Made by a program: the position numbers and the translations under genes. Below the pieces are notes generated by a model. The model saw only the letters and a list, made by a program, of their open reading frames with translations. It did no database searches and was not told the DNA's origin. This document shows positions 32,760-42,117 of a DNA stretch of 64,000 nucleotides, piece after piece. Each line of letters begins with the position of its first letter. Positions within the stretch are counted from its first letter, which is position 1. Source of the stretch: Noviherbaspirillum pedocola (GTDB taxonomy: Bacteria > Pseudomonadota > Gammaproteobacteria > Burkholderiales > Burkholderiaceae_D); assembly GCF_016632335.1 (NCBI RefSeq), contig NZ_JAEPBG010000013.1, forward strand, positions 62,001-126,000. Reading direction: 5' to 3'.

Positions 32760-34742
32760 TCACAGATGCACGCCGCGAAACAGTTGCTGCATGGCCAGCA
32801 GCTCGGGCGTGACTTCATGCGCCGGTATCGGCGGCGCGCCGGGCTCGGTGTCCGGGAACAGGCGGAAGGCGGAATTGAGCAGGATCTGCGCCACGCCCGG
32901 CGCCATCGTCTGCAGCGCCGCGCCGGTCAGCCCGATGCGGGTCGCCACGCGCACCGGCTTTCTGATGATGGCTTCGACCACCAGCTCCGCCGCTTCTTCC
33001 GGTGTCAACGCCGGCACATGCTCGTAGACCCGTGTCGGCGCGATCATCGGGGTGCGCACCAGCGGCATGTTGACGATGCTGAACTTCACCCCGACATCGG
33101 CGTACTCGGCCGCCGCGCACAGCGTCCAGGCGTCTAGCGCTGCCTTGGACGCGACATAGGCCGAGAAGCGCGGCGCATAGGTCAGCGCGCCTATGGTGGA
33201 GATGTTGATGATCTGTCCGGCGCGGCGCTGCGCCATCTGCGGCAGGATGCCGAGCGCCAGGCGCATCGCGCCGAAATAGTTGAGCTGCATCGTGCGCTCG
33301 AGGTCGTGGAAGCGGTCGTAGCTCGCCTCCACGGTGCGCCGTATCGAGCGGCCGGCATTGTTGATCAGGATGTCGATGCGGCCATGCTCGGCCAGCACCT
33401 CGGCCAGCAGGCGGTCGCAGTCCGCCATGTCGGCGAGGTTGGCGGCGTGGGCATGCAGCGCAAGGCCGCGCGCGGCCGCCGTGGACTGTGCCGCCGCGAG
33501 CTTGTCCCGGTCGCGGCCGCAGATCAGCGTCAGCGCGCCGGCTTCAGCCACGCGCAGCGCAGTGGCCAGGCCGATGCCGGAAGAGCCGCCGGTCACCAGC
33601 ACTACCTTGCCGGCGACTTCGCCGCGCAGGCTGCGGTCGATGAACAGCTCCGGGTCCAGGTGCCGCTCCCAGTAATCCCAGATTGCGGCGGCGTAGCGTT
33701 CCAGCGGCGGACAGGCGATGCCGCTGTCGGCGAGCGCGGCGGCGGCTTCGCGGTTGTCGAAGCGCGTCGGGTAATTGATGAACTGCAGGATGCCTTCGGG
33801 CAGCGCGAGGTCGCGCATCAGCGCTTCGCGCAGGCGCCGCACTGGCGCCAGCGTCCCCAGTGCGCGCAGGATGCCCTGCGGGATGAAGCCGAACAATGCG
33901 GCATTGATGCGCAGGCTCAGTCTCGGCGCATGCGCGGCGCGCGCGAAGATGTTCAGCGCTTCGCCGACGCGGTGCGGCGCCGGATCGGTCAGATGAAAGC
34001 AGCGGCCGTCCAGGCCGGGCAGATGCGCGATCCAGCGCATTGCCGCCACCACGTAATCCACCGGCACGATGTTGATGCGCCCGCCCTCGATGCCGGGCGC
34101 AGGCATCCATGGCGGCAACAGGCTGCGCAGCCGCTGTATCGGCTTGAAGAAGTAATAGGGGCCGTCGGCCTTGTCGGCCTCGCCAGTGACGGAATCGCCA
34201 CCCACCATGCCGGGCCGGTAGATGCGCCACGGCACGCTGCACTCGTTGCGCACGATGCGCTCGGCTTCGTGCTTGGTGGCGAAATACGGATGCGCCAGAC
34301 CTTCGGCTTCCTCGAACATGTCCTCGCGGAATACCCCTTCATACAGGCCGGCGGCCGCGATCGAACTGACATGATGAAAGCAACCGGCGCCGATGCGCTG
34401 CGCAAAGGCCACCGCGCGCCGGGTGCCGTCGACATTGGCCGCGTGCAGCGCTTCGGCGCTTGCCGCCATGTCGTAGATCGCGGCGAAGTGGAACACATGG
34501 TCGATGTGCTGCGTGAGCGCATCGATGTCTGATGCGGCGATGCCGAGATCGGGCGCCAGCAGGTCGCCGGTCAGCGCGATTGCGCGTTCCGGCGTGGCAT
34601 GCCACCACGCATACAGCGCCGGAAGCTTCGCGCGGCTGTCCTCGCGCACCAGGAACCACACCGTGCTGCCCGGCTCGCTGAGCAGCGCGCGGACCATGCG
34701 TTTGCCGATGAAGCCGGTGGCGCCGGTGACGAAGTAATGCAT
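32760..34742 (-). CDS. Two-domain fatty acyl reductase (acyl-CoA to alcohol, Maqu_2507 type)
   Basis: 660 residues. The N-terminal extended SDR (1-350) has VTGATGFIGK (5-14) and the catalytic Y153-x3-K157 (PYFATK). The C-terminal classical SDR (375-620) has VTGGSSGIG (383-391), NNAG (461-464) and Y529-x3-K533 (AYVASK). This size and domain order match the Marinobacter FAR that reduces acyl-CoA to fatty alcohol in two NADPH steps. The start begins the first Rossmann strand; GAGGAGAAG overlaps the upstream stop. It lies between the GMC oxidoreductase and the wax synthase. Confidence 0.9.
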   Translation of the reverse strand: MHYFVTGATGFIGKRMVRALLSEPGSTVWFLVREDSRAKLPALYAWWHATPERAIALTGDLLAPDLGIAASDIDALTQHIDHVFHFAAIYDMAASAEALHAANVDGTRRAVAFAQRIGAGCFHHVSSIAAAGLYEGVFREDMFEEAEGLAHPYFATKHEAERIVRNECSVPWRIYRPGMVGGDSVTGEADKADGPYYFFKPIQRLRSLLPPWMPAPGIEGGRINIVPVDYVVAAMRWIAHLPGLDGRCFHLTDPAPHRVGEALNIFARAAHAPRLSLRINAALFGFIPQGILRALGTLAPVRRLREALMRDLALPEGILQFINYPTRFDNREAAAALADSGIACPPLERYAAAIWDYWERHLDPELFIDRSLRGEVAGKVVLVTGGSSGIGLATALRVAEAGALTLICGRDRDKLAAAQSTAAARGLALHAHAANLADMADCDRLLAEVLAEHGRIDILINNAGRSIRRTVEASYDRFHDLERTMQLNYFGAMRLALGILPQMAQRRAGQIINISTIGALTYAPRFSAYVASKAALDAWTLCAAAEYADVGVKFSIVNMPLVRTPMIAPTRVYEHVPALTPEEAAELVVEAIIRKPVRVATRIGLTGAALQTMAPGVAQILLNSAFRLFPDTEPGAPPIPAHEVTPELLAMQQLFRGVHL

Positions 34743-34753
34743 CGCGCTTCTCC

Positions 34754-36397
34754 TCATGCGATTTCCATGCCGCTGCCCGCAAGCGGCGCGCCGGCAGCGG
34801 CATGGATCAGGTCGGCCGCCTTTTCCGCGATCATGATCGTCGGCGCATTGGTGTTGCCGCCGACGAGGGTCGGCATTACCGAGGCATCGACGATGCGCAG
34901 CCCATCGATGCCGCGCACGCGCAGCGCATCGTCGACCACGGCCATGTCGTCGTTGCCCATGCGGCAGGTGCCGACCGGGTGGTAGATCGATTCCGCGCCG
35001 CGCGCAATGAAGCGCTCGATCGCGGCGTCGTCGCGCACAGCAACGCCGGGGCGGATTTCCTCGCCGCGGTAGGGATCGAATGCGGGAGCAGCCAGCACCC
35101 GGCGCGCCGCGCGCAGCGCCGCCTTCATGCCCGACATGTCTTCCGGTGCGGACAGGTAATCCGGATCGATGCGCGGCGCCAGGCGCCAGTCCGCGCCATT
35201 CAGGCCGATGCGGCCGCGGCTCTTCGGCCTCAGCACGCAGGCATGCAGCGCATAGCCGTGGCCGAACAGGGTCCTCGCGGCGGCGCGCAGGTTGCGCGCA
35301 TGGTCATGCAGCCGTGCCGGCGTGAAATGGAATTGCAGGTCGGGCAGGTCCAGATCGGGCGCGCTGCGCACGAAGCCTCCCGCTTCGGCGGCATTCGTGG
35401 TCCATGGGCCGCTGCGGTAGCCCAGGTAATCGGCGAGATTCCGGAACTGCGCCGCCAGCGTACGCGGCGACACGCCCAGCGACACTGGCTGCAGGCAGCG
35501 GTGCACGACCAGTACATCGAGATGGTCCTGCAGATTCGCGCCCACGCCGGGCAGCGTGTGCGCCACCGCGATGCCATGCCGCCGCAACTCATCTTCCGGG
35601 CCAATGCCCGAGAGCATCAGCAATTGCGGCGTGCCGATCGCCCCGCAACAGACGATCACTTCGCGCCTGGCCCGCACCGTCTTCAGCTCGCCTCCCTGCG
35701 CATAACGGATGCCGACCGCGCGACCGCCTTCCAGCAGCAGCCGTACTGCACGCGCGCCGGTGTGCACGGTGAGGTTGGCGCGCTCGCGCGCCGGTTGCAG
35801 ATAAGCCCGCGCCGCGCTCCAGCGCTCGCCATTCTTCTGCGTCACATCGAACAGCCCCACGCCTTCCTGGCGCGCACCGTTGAAATCGTCGTTGAGCGGA
35901 TAGCCCGCTTCGTGCGCCGCTTCAATGAAGACCCGCGACAGCACATTCGGGCAGCGCTGGCGGGTCACGTTTAGCGGCCCCTGCGCGCCATGCCAGGGCG
36001 AGCCGCCGAGCGATTCATGATGTTCGGCGCGCAGGAAATAGGGCAGCACCTCGGCATGGGACCAGCCATGGTTGCCGAGCGCGGCCCAGGCGTCATAGTC
36101 GGATGGATGGCCGCGGACATAGATCATCGCGTTGCTGGAACTGCTGCCGCCCAGGGTTTTGCCGCGCGGCCAGAACAGGCGGCGATGATCGAGATGCGTC
36201 TGCGGCTCGGTGAAGTAGCGCCAGTTCAGGCGCCGGCTCATCATCAGCCACATCAGGCCGATTGGCATGCGAATGAGCGGGTTCGTATCCGCCGGCCCGG
36301 CTTCAAGCAGGCATACGCTGGCGTTGGGGTCGGCGCTGAGCCTGCCCGCCAGCACGCATCCGGCCGACCCGGCGCCGGCGATCACGTAATCGTGCAT
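34754..36397 (-). CDS. GMC-family alcohol dehydrogenase/oxidase (AlkJ/BetA-like), first gene of wax operon
   Basis: 547 residues. The FAD-binding motif AGAGSAGCVLAGRLS starts at about residue 7; the family signatures GKTLGGSSSSNAMIYVRG and GAIGTPQLLMLSGIGP are present; the conserved catalytic His lies in SIYHPVGTCRMG. Flavoprotein choline/alkanol dehydrogenases of this type oxidise primary alcohols to aldehydes. In the wax operon it probably oxidises fatty alcohol, giving the aldehyde for the neighbouring aldehyde dehydrogenase (inference). The stop is 11 bp before the reductase start. It is divergent from the FadL-type porin. Confidence 0.9.
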   Translation of the reverse strand: MHDYVIAGAGSAGCVLAGRLSADPNASVCLLEAGPADTNPLIRMPIGLMWLMMSRRLNWRYFTEPQTHLDHRRLFWPRGKTLGGSSSSNAMIYVRGHPSDYDAWAALGNHGWSHAEVLPYFLRAEHHESLGGSPWHGAQGPLNVTRQRCPNVLSRVFIEAAHEAGYPLNDDFNGARQEGVGLFDVTQKNGERWSAARAYLQPARERANLTVHTGARAVRLLLEGGRAVGIRYAQGGELKTVRARREVIVCCGAIGTPQLLMLSGIGPEDELRRHGIAVAHTLPGVGANLQDHLDVLVVHRCLQPVSLGVSPRTLAAQFRNLADYLGYRSGPWTTNAAEAGGFVRSAPDLDLPDLQFHFTPARLHDHARNLRAAARTLFGHGYALHACVLRPKSRGRIGLNGADWRLAPRIDPDYLSAPEDMSGMKAALRAARRVLAAPAFDPYRGEEIRPGVAVRDDAAIERFIARGAESIYHPVGTCRMGNDDMAVVDDALRVRGIDGLRIVDASVMPTLVGGNTNAPTIMIAEKAADLIHAAAGAPLAGSGMEIA

Positions 36398-36694
36398 GGA
36401 AACTCCCGGCCGGGAAGTCGCCCGGCATTCGCAACCATCATAGGCGCGGCTGCGATGCCGGAAACAGGCCCGAATGTCGCGGGAATGATGCAGGCCAAGC
36501 CTCTTTGCCGTTGTGCGCAGTGACAGGCCGGTATGTGGCGTAACGCAGGCCGGCCAGGCCCTCCGGCCGGGCGCGAGTCGTGCAAGGTTTGGCTTAGCGC
36601 AGGGAAAAGCGTTCGCGGCAGCACAGAATGGATGTGGAGCGGGCGCATCGATCCGCCTTTGAGGGCCATGCAGGGTGTTTAGGAGACAAGACCG

Positions 36695-38050
36695 ATGAAA
36701 CCCATGCCATGCGCGCGCCTGTCGCCGGGCGCGGCTTGCGTGCTCGGCGCCATCATGCTTGCCGGCGGCACGGCACACGCGGGCGGCTTCGCGCTGAACG
36801 AGATGAGCGCCGGCGCCATCGGCACCGCGTTCGCCGGCGTTGCCGCGACGGCCGAGGATGCCAGTACGCTCTTCTACAATCCCGCCGGCCTGGCGCGCAT
36901 GAGTGGGCGGCAATTCGTTGCCGTCGGCTCGGGCATCAAACCGTCGGTCGAGTTTTCCAATGCCGGGTCGACGTCGGCCGCGCGCACGCCGCTCACGGGC
37001 GGCTCCGGCGGCGATGCGGGCGGCTGGGCGTTCGTGCCGGCGTTGTTTTATGCCGCCGACATCAATCCGGCACTGCGCTGGGGCATCGGGCTGTACTCGC
37101 CCTTCGGGCTGCGGACTTCCTATGAAGAAGGCTGGACCGGCCGCTATCAGGCGCTCGAATCGAATCTGAAGACGTACAACATCAATCCGGCGCTGTCGTA
37201 CAAGTTCAGCGACACCCTGTCCTTCGGCGCCGGCGTCAGCGCCGAGTATGCCGACGTCAAGCTGTCGCGGGCCATCGATTTCGGCAGCGCCTGCGTCGGC
37301 AGCATCGGCGTGGCGCCATGCGCGCGCGCCGGCGTGCTGCCGCAAGCCGCCGACGGCCGGGTCACGCTGGACGGCACCGACTGGGCCTTCGGCTTCAACC
37401 TCGGCGTGCTGTATGCGCCGACGCCGGCGACCCGCATCGGTCTGGCATATCGTTCCGGGATCAACCACGGTTTGTCCGGCGGCACGGCCCATTACGACAA
37501 GCCGGCCGCGCTTCCCGCGGCCTTGGCCGCTTCGCGCAGCTTCGCCGACACCGGCGTTTCCGCCGATCTTGATCTGCCGGACACCCTGAACCTGAGCGCC
37601 TACACCGAGATCAGCCGTCGGTGGGCGTTGATGGCAGATATCAACTGGACGCACTGGAGCCGCTTCAATGCCTTGCGGGTGCGCTTCGACAATGGCGCGC
37701 CGGACAATGTGTTGCGCGAGGAATGGCAGGACACGCTGCGCTTCGGCATCGGCGCGCATTACCGCTACAACGACGCCTGGCTGCTGCGCGCGGGCGTTTC
37801 CTATGAACAGTCGCCGGTGAAGAATGCCAGCCTGCGCACGCCGAGCGTGCCGGACGCGTCGCGCCGCATCGCTGCCTTCGGCGTGCGCTATCAGGCCACG
37901 CCGCAGAGCGCCTGGGACTTCGCCTACGCACATATCTTCATCGGCAATGCGGCTGTCAATCGCGCCGAGCCGCCGCTGGGCGGCACGCTGGTTGGAGCCT
38001 TTGATAACAACGTCAACATCGTGAGCCTGCAATATCGATATTCCTTCTGA
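36695..38050 (+). CDS. OmpP1/FadL/TodX-type outer-membrane fatty acid porin
   Basis: 451 residues. A signal peptide (about 1-29, ending GTAHAGG) is followed by the family start GGFALNEMSAGAIGTAFAG and the hatch motif TLFYNPAGLARM, then many amphipathic strands and a terminal aromatic residue (LQYRYSF). FadL-type barrels pass long-chain fatty acids, alkanes or aromatics. It is divergent from the wax-ester operon over 297 bp and is the probable uptake route for its substrates. A GAGACAAG-type site precedes the ATG. The intergenic region has a GGCCGG...CCGGCC hairpin near 36548-36568. Confidence 0.9.
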   Translation: MKPMPCARLSPGAACVLGAIMLAGGTAHAGGFALNEMSAGAIGTAFAGVAATAEDASTLFYNPAGLARMSGRQFVAVGSGIKPSVEFSNAGSTSAARTPLTGGSGGDAGGWAFVPALFYAADINPALRWGIGLYSPFGLRTSYEEGWTGRYQALESNLKTYNINPALSYKFSDTLSFGAGVSAEYADVKLSRAIDFGSACVGSIGVAPCARAGVLPQAADGRVTLDGTDWAFGFNLGVLYAPTPATRIGLAYRSGINHGLSGGTAHYDKPAALPAALAASRSFADTGVSADLDLPDTLNLSAYTEISRRWALMADINWTHWSRFNALRVRFDNGAPDNVLREEWQDTLRFGIGAHYRYNDAWLLRAGVSYEQSPVKNASLRTPSVPDASRRIAAFGVRYQATPQSAWDFAYAHIFIGNAAVNRAEPPLGGTLVGAFDNNVNIVSLQYRYSF

Positions 38051-38113
38051 GATTTCTTTCGCGGACCTCATTTCCTCGTGTGCACCGCCGACAGCCCAAC
38101 CCGGCAATCCTGC

Positions 38114-39709
38114 ATGCCCGCAAGTCCCACGCTTGCGGACCAGCGCAGGCTCATCGACGCGTTTGCCGCGAAGCTCGGGCGCATGCACGGTTCGGTGCGG
38201 GAATTTGAAACGCACATATCGCGGGTGCTGGTGGCGGGCGAGCAGGCATGGAAGTTCAAGAAGGCGGTGCATACGCCCTTCCTCGACTTCTCCACGATCG
38301 AGAAGCGCCGTCGCTGCTGCGAGGAAGAACTGCGCCTGAACCGGCGCCTGGCGCCGGAGATCTATCTCAGTGTCGAAGCCATCGGCGGCGCGTGCGACGC
38401 TCTTCTTGCCGACGCCAACGGAGCGGCCCTGGAGTATGCGGTGAAGATGCGCGCATTCAGCCAGGACGCGCTGTGGAGCGAACGCCTGCGCCACGGCCGG
38501 CTTGCCGCAACGGAAATCGATGACATGGCGCAGCGCCTGGCCGACTTCCATCACGATGCGGCGGCAGCGATCGAAGACGATCCCTGGGGCACGCCCGAGG
38601 CGCTGGACCGGATCGCGGCGGAAGTCTTTGATGCGCTGATGCCCATGGCGCCGGACCGCGCCGCGGCGAAGAATGTGGCGCGGTTGCGCAAGACTTTGGG
38701 CCTGCAGGCCATCGCGCTGCATCCGGTCTTTCTCCGGCGCAGAAGCACGAGTCGGATCAGGGAATGCCATGGTGATCTGCATTGCGGCAATGTCGTCACG
38801 ATCGGGGGCCGGGCAACGGCCTTCGATTGCATCGAATTCAACGACAGCATGCGCTGGATCGATGTGATGAACGACCTTGCCTTCCTGTACATGGACTTGA
38901 GCCATCGCGGCCGGGCGGATTTCGCCGCCCGGCTGCTCAACGCTTACCTTGAATGCAGCGGCGACTACGATGGCTTGCGCGTGCTGCGCTATTACAGGAC
39001 CTTGCGCGCGCTGATCCGCTGCATGGTTGCCTGGCTGCGCGCGTCGCAACTGGCAGAAAATGCGCAGGGCGCTGCAAGCTTGCTGGCCGAGGGACGTGCC
39101 TACCTGGAGGCGGCCCAGCGCAGCGCCGCGCCCGCACGGCCGGCGATCGTGATTACCCACGGCCCATCCGGAAGCGGGAAGTCCACCCTGACGGGATGGA
39201 TGCTGGAGCGGCTCGGCGCGGTGCGCCTGCGTTCCGATGTCGAGCGCAAGCGGCTGCATGGACTGGCCTCAACGGATAGAACCGGCGGCGGCGATCTGTA
39301 TGACGAGGCCGCTACGCGGGCCACCTATGCGCGCCTGGAAATGCTGGCAGCGGCGGCCGCATGCGCCGGTTTCATCACCATCGTCGATGCTGCCTTTCTC
39401 GACAGCGCCCAGCGCAAGCCGTTCCGCCTGCTGGCCGCGCGGCTGCGCATTCCGTTCTTCATCCTCGATCTGAAAGCCAGCGGCGCGGTGCTGCGTGAGC
39501 GCGTTGCCGCACGGGCCGCGCGGAACCAGGATGCGTCGGACGCCGGCGTGGCGGTATTGGCGACGCAGCTGGCGCGCATGCAGCCGCTCGACGCCGAGGA
39601 AGCGCCGGTTGCCCTCGCCATCGATGCGGAAGCAGACATGGGCCAGCAGGCCGAACAAGCGCGCGCGTCGCTGTTGCGCCGGATGCGGGCGTGGCGCGGC
39701 GTCGAATGA
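38114..39709 (+). CDS. Fused aminoglycoside-phosphotransferase-like / AAA-type P-loop kinase
   Basis: 531 residues. The N-terminal APH-like domain (about 10-320) keeps ECHGDLHCGNVV and the AFDCIEFND motif of the phosphotransferase catalytic loop; the C-terminal AAA domain (about 340-525) has the Walker A ITHGPSGSGKST. This is the COG2187 plus COG0645 fusion, a widespread family of unknown substrate. The start at MPASPTLADQ is chosen next to the conserved core; a GTG at 38078 would add 12 residues, and neither has a good ribosome site. It follows the FadL gene closely (63 bp), so co-transcription is possible. Confidence 0.8.
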   Translation: MPASPTLADQRRLIDAFAAKLGRMHGSVREFETHISRVLVAGEQAWKFKKAVHTPFLDFSTIEKRRRCCEEELRLNRRLAPEIYLSVEAIGGACDALLADANGAALEYAVKMRAFSQDALWSERLRHGRLAATEIDDMAQRLADFHHDAAAAIEDDPWGTPEALDRIAAEVFDALMPMAPDRAAAKNVARLRKTLGLQAIALHPVFLRRRSTSRIRECHGDLHCGNVVTIGGRATAFDCIEFNDSMRWIDVMNDLAFLYMDLSHRGRADFAARLLNAYLECSGDYDGLRVLRYYRTLRALIRCMVAWLRASQLAENAQGAASLLAEGRAYLEAAQRSAAPARPAIVITHGPSGSGKSTLTGWMLERLGAVRLRSDVERKRLHGLASTDRTGGGDLYDEAATRATYARLEMLAAAAACAGFITIVDAAFLDSAQRKPFRLLAARLRIPFFILDLKASGAVLRERVAARAARNQDASDAGVAVLATQLARMQPLDAEEAPVALAIDAEADMGQQAEQARASLLRRMRAWRGVE

Positions 39710-39875
39710 GTCGTCGAATGCGGCGGGAAGGGCAGGCTGCATCGCGTCTTCAGCGCGTCATCGCCGGAGGTGCGCGCCGGACTCGTAGCCGTCCAGCCTT
39801 TCCAGACCAGCCCGCCGCGTGCGGACTTGTGATTCACACGCTGCTGTTATTCACGAATCGAATGGCGAATATCTC

Positions 39876-39984
39876 AAACGAGAATTTCGTTTATTGGCGG
39901 CAAGAGCGTATCTTTCGCCCTGTCTCCTCCACCCTCCCAAGGATGGATTAACCCGCTCCCCGTCAAGGCGAGCGGGTTTTTTTT
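39876..39984 (+). ncRNA. Candidate small RNA with pyrimidine-rich linker
   Basis: In a gene-free stretch of 370 bases (39710-40079): a hairpin AAACGA-GAATT-TCGTTT (39876-39892), a second stem GGCG..AAGA-GCGTA-TCTT..CGCC (39896-39919), a single-stranded CU-rich linker CTCCTCCACCCTCCC with anti-Shine-Dalgarno character, and a strong terminator (39950-39984). No coding sequence fits. The order structure-linker-terminator is that of trans-acting sRNAs. No promoter was firmly placed. Confidence 0.4.
39950..39984 (+). terminator. Strong rho-independent terminator
   Basis: AACCCGCTC and GAGCGGGTT form a 9-bp stem with an 11-nt loop, and eight T follow. It could end the AAA kinase transcript (240 bp downstream of its stop) or a small RNA. 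Confidence 0.85.
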
Positions 39985-40079
39985 CGCCCTCGTCCTGGCA
40001 TCGGCATCACTTGGGATTTGCAATGTCGTCCATTGCGGATCATTGAAGATATTCAGCAACCCTGAGGATGAGCCCGGAG

Positions 40080-40922
40080 TTAAGCGCCCATCTTCAATCC
40101 TTCGATCGTGTGCTTCTGCACGATAGGCTCAAGCCTGTCGACAATGCGGCAGCTGAGATGCTCGCGCACCTGAGCGGGCAGGGCATCCCAGTAAGCATGG
40201 GTTACCTGCAGATCATGTCGTTCCGCATTGCGCGCATCCGGCGCGTCCACGCCCAGTACCAGCACCGGCCGCTGGAACGGCGAGCGGTTTGCGGTGCCGC
40301 GATGTATCGTCAATGCCGAGCGCGCCGAGATATCGCCCATCACCGGCTTCTTGCGCTGCGCCTTCGCTTCAAAGCGCGGGTACAGCGAGCGATCCGGGAA
40401 CATGCCGCTGCTGTCGCAGTGTCCGGTCAGGTCGTCCCATTGCGTGCCCGGCGCGATTTCAAGCGGCCCCATTTCGTCGGTGATATCGACGGTGGTCATG
40501 TTGAACGCCAGCGAATTCAGTCGACGTCCACGCGAAGTCGCTTCAGGCGTCGGGAAATCGCGGTGCCATGGCTGGTTCTCCGCGCCAGGGCCCGGAACGT
40601 CGAAGCCGATTTCCACGATCCGGTAGTCCGCGCCGAGCACGTTGCTGCATACCGCGTGCACCCAGGGATGCGTGGCCAGATCGACAAAACCACGCAGGCG
40701 CTGCGGATGCACTTCCACATAGAAGCGGTTCGGGCCGCGGTTCAGCGCGCCGCCGGGAATGTTCAAGGCTTCCTGGAACAGCACATCGATGTCTTCCCGC
40801 AAGCGTTCAACCCATGACCGATCGAAAGCGCCCTTGCAGGCGATGATGCCATCGCCATAAAGACCGCCGAGTATGGTTGACGCTTCAATCGCTTCTGCTT
40901 GCTGTTGCGGCTGCTTGTTCAT
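40080..40922 (-). CDS. Phytanoyl-CoA dioxygenase (PhyH) family protein
   Basis: 280 residues, an Fe(II)/2-oxoglutarate oxygenase. The iron ligands are HxD in QPWHRDFPTPE and the distal His in LTIHRGTANRS; Arg in HRGTANRS would hold 2-oxoglutarate. The start at ATG (MNKQPQQQ) has CGGAG upstream; a GTG six bases earlier is possible. The family hydroxylates diverse substrates (phytanoyl-CoA, ectoine, natural products), so specificity is open. It is transcribed away from the LysR gene; a TTGACA element on this strand lies near 41057-41062. Confidence 0.85.
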   Translation of the reverse strand: MNKQPQQQAEAIEASTILGGLYGDGIIACKGAFDRSWVERLREDIDVLFQEALNIPGGALNRGPNRFYVEVHPQRLRGFVDLATHPWVHAVCSNVLGADYRIVEIGFDVPGPGAENQPWHRDFPTPEATSRGRRLNSLAFNMTTVDITDEMGPLEIAPGTQWDDLTGHCDSSGMFPDRSLYPRFEAKAQRKKPVMGDISARSALTIHRGTANRSPFQRPVLVLGVDAPDARNAERHDLQVTHAYWDALPAQVREHLSCRIVDRLEPIVQKHTIEGLKMGA

Positions 40923-41176
40923 GCGCACTCCGTGATGGATCCCGCCGGATGGCGAGGAAGGGAGGCGCCATTATGTCGCGCAGAGCCCCGTCTGGCGCGC
41001 ACTTCCGGCGTATGGATGCGCATTTGCAGGCTGCATGCAACATCCTGGCGACAAGCATTGTCAATGCGCCATTGGCGATCGTGCATGCATGTGCATGAGC
41101 CTTGAAGCTCGGGTTCGCAAGCCTGCTGATGCGCGTTGTGTTGCGTTCGTCGCTATCAGCCTGCCTTGAAGGCATC

Positions 41177-42028
41177 CTATCGCCGCAGTTCCGACATGAT
41201 CTTTTCAGCAAGGAAGTCGCATGGCGGGCGGTTGGATTTGGCGCTGCGCGCAAGCACGACTTCCAGCGGGCGGATGTCGGGCAATCCCTGCGCCTGTCCG
41301 AGCAGGTTGAATTGATCCGGAACCGCGCAGCGTGCCAGCGGCGCCAGCGCGAGCCCGGCCTGGACCATGCTGAGCAATCCCATCAGGCTCGGGCTTTCGT
41401 AGGAGGTTCGATACGGGATCCTCGCCCGTTCCAGGCTGCGGATCGCGTTTTCGCGTGCGACGCTGCCTGGCAGGAAAACCGCGATCGGCAAAGGCCGCTC
41501 CAGCCAGATGTCATGCGCGCTTGGCGCCGCGGCCCACACCATCGGTTCGAAGCGGATGAACTCGCCCGACAGCCCCTTCACCCGGGTCGCGCAGACCAGG
41601 TCCACCGAGCCATCCCTGACCATCGGCGCCAGCGCCGGACTTGGCAGGCCCACTACCTGAATCTCGACCTTCGGGTAGGTGGCGGAAAACTTCTTCAGGA
41701 TGGAAGGCAAAAGCGAGGACGCATAATCGTCCGGCACGCCAATGACGACACGGCCAGTGACGTCGGGCCGAACCACAGCGGCCCATGCCTCATCGCGCAG
41801 CACCAGCATGCGCCGCGCATAGGTCAGCAGGACCTCGCCATCCTGTGTCGGGATCACGCTTCTCGGCTTGCGCACGAACAGCGGCTTGCCCAGCGCAGTC
41901 TCGAGCGTCTTGATCTGCATGCTCACCGCCGACTGCGAACGATGCACCACTTCCGCAGCGCGGCTGATGTTGCCGGTGTCGGCCACGGCCACGATCATTG
42001 CCATCACGTCCAGGTCCAGTGTTTTCAT
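41177..42028 (-). CDS. LysR-family regulator
   Basis: 283 residues. The N-terminal HTH (about 1-60: MIVAVADTGNISRAAEVVHR, QSAVSMQIKTLE) and the effector domain (about 90-280) are complete. It is divergent from an alpha/beta hydrolase over 89 bp containing an ATC-N9-GAT motif, the canonical LysR box. The PhyH gene follows on the same strand after 248 bp. The hydrolase is the most likely target. Confidence 0.88.
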   Translation of the reverse strand: MKTLDLDVMAMIVAVADTGNISRAAEVVHRSQSAVSMQIKTLETALGKPLFVRKPRSVIPTQDGEVLLTYARRMLVLRDEAWAAVVRPDVTGRVVIGVPDDYASSLLPSILKKFSATYPKVEIQVVGLPSPALAPMVRDGSVDLVCATRVKGLSGEFIRFEPMVWAAAPSAHDIWLERPLPIAVFLPGSVARENAIRSLERARIPYRTSYESPSLMGLLSMVQAGLALAPLARCAVPDQFNLLGQAQGLPDIRPLEVVLARSAKSNRPPCDFLAEKIMSELRR

Positions 42029-42032
42029 TGGT

Positions 42033-42047
42033 ATCAGATAAGTTGAT
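42033..42047. promoter_or_regulatory. LysR-type box ATC-N9-GAT
   Basis: ATC (42033-42035) and GAT (42045-42047) flank nine bases (AGATAAGTT), within the dyad ATCA-N7-TGAT. It sits 5 bp from the LysR start and 70 bp from the divergent hydrolase, the usual position for an LTTR primary site. Confidence 0.5.
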
Positions 42048-42117
42048 GCTTGCGTTCAGTATTACGCGATTTTCTTAGACAAGCGCGTCGTGCATAGTAA
42101 CGCCAAAGGAGCCCGTC

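Noticed and set aside
34754-39259. A 1501-codon open frame on the minus strand running through the FadL and AAA-kinase genes into the GMC gene
   Set aside because: Only its last 547 codons (34754-36397) are coding. The rest is antisense to two clear genes and gives Arg/Gln/His-rich low-complexity sequence, as expected of open frames in GC-rich DNA.
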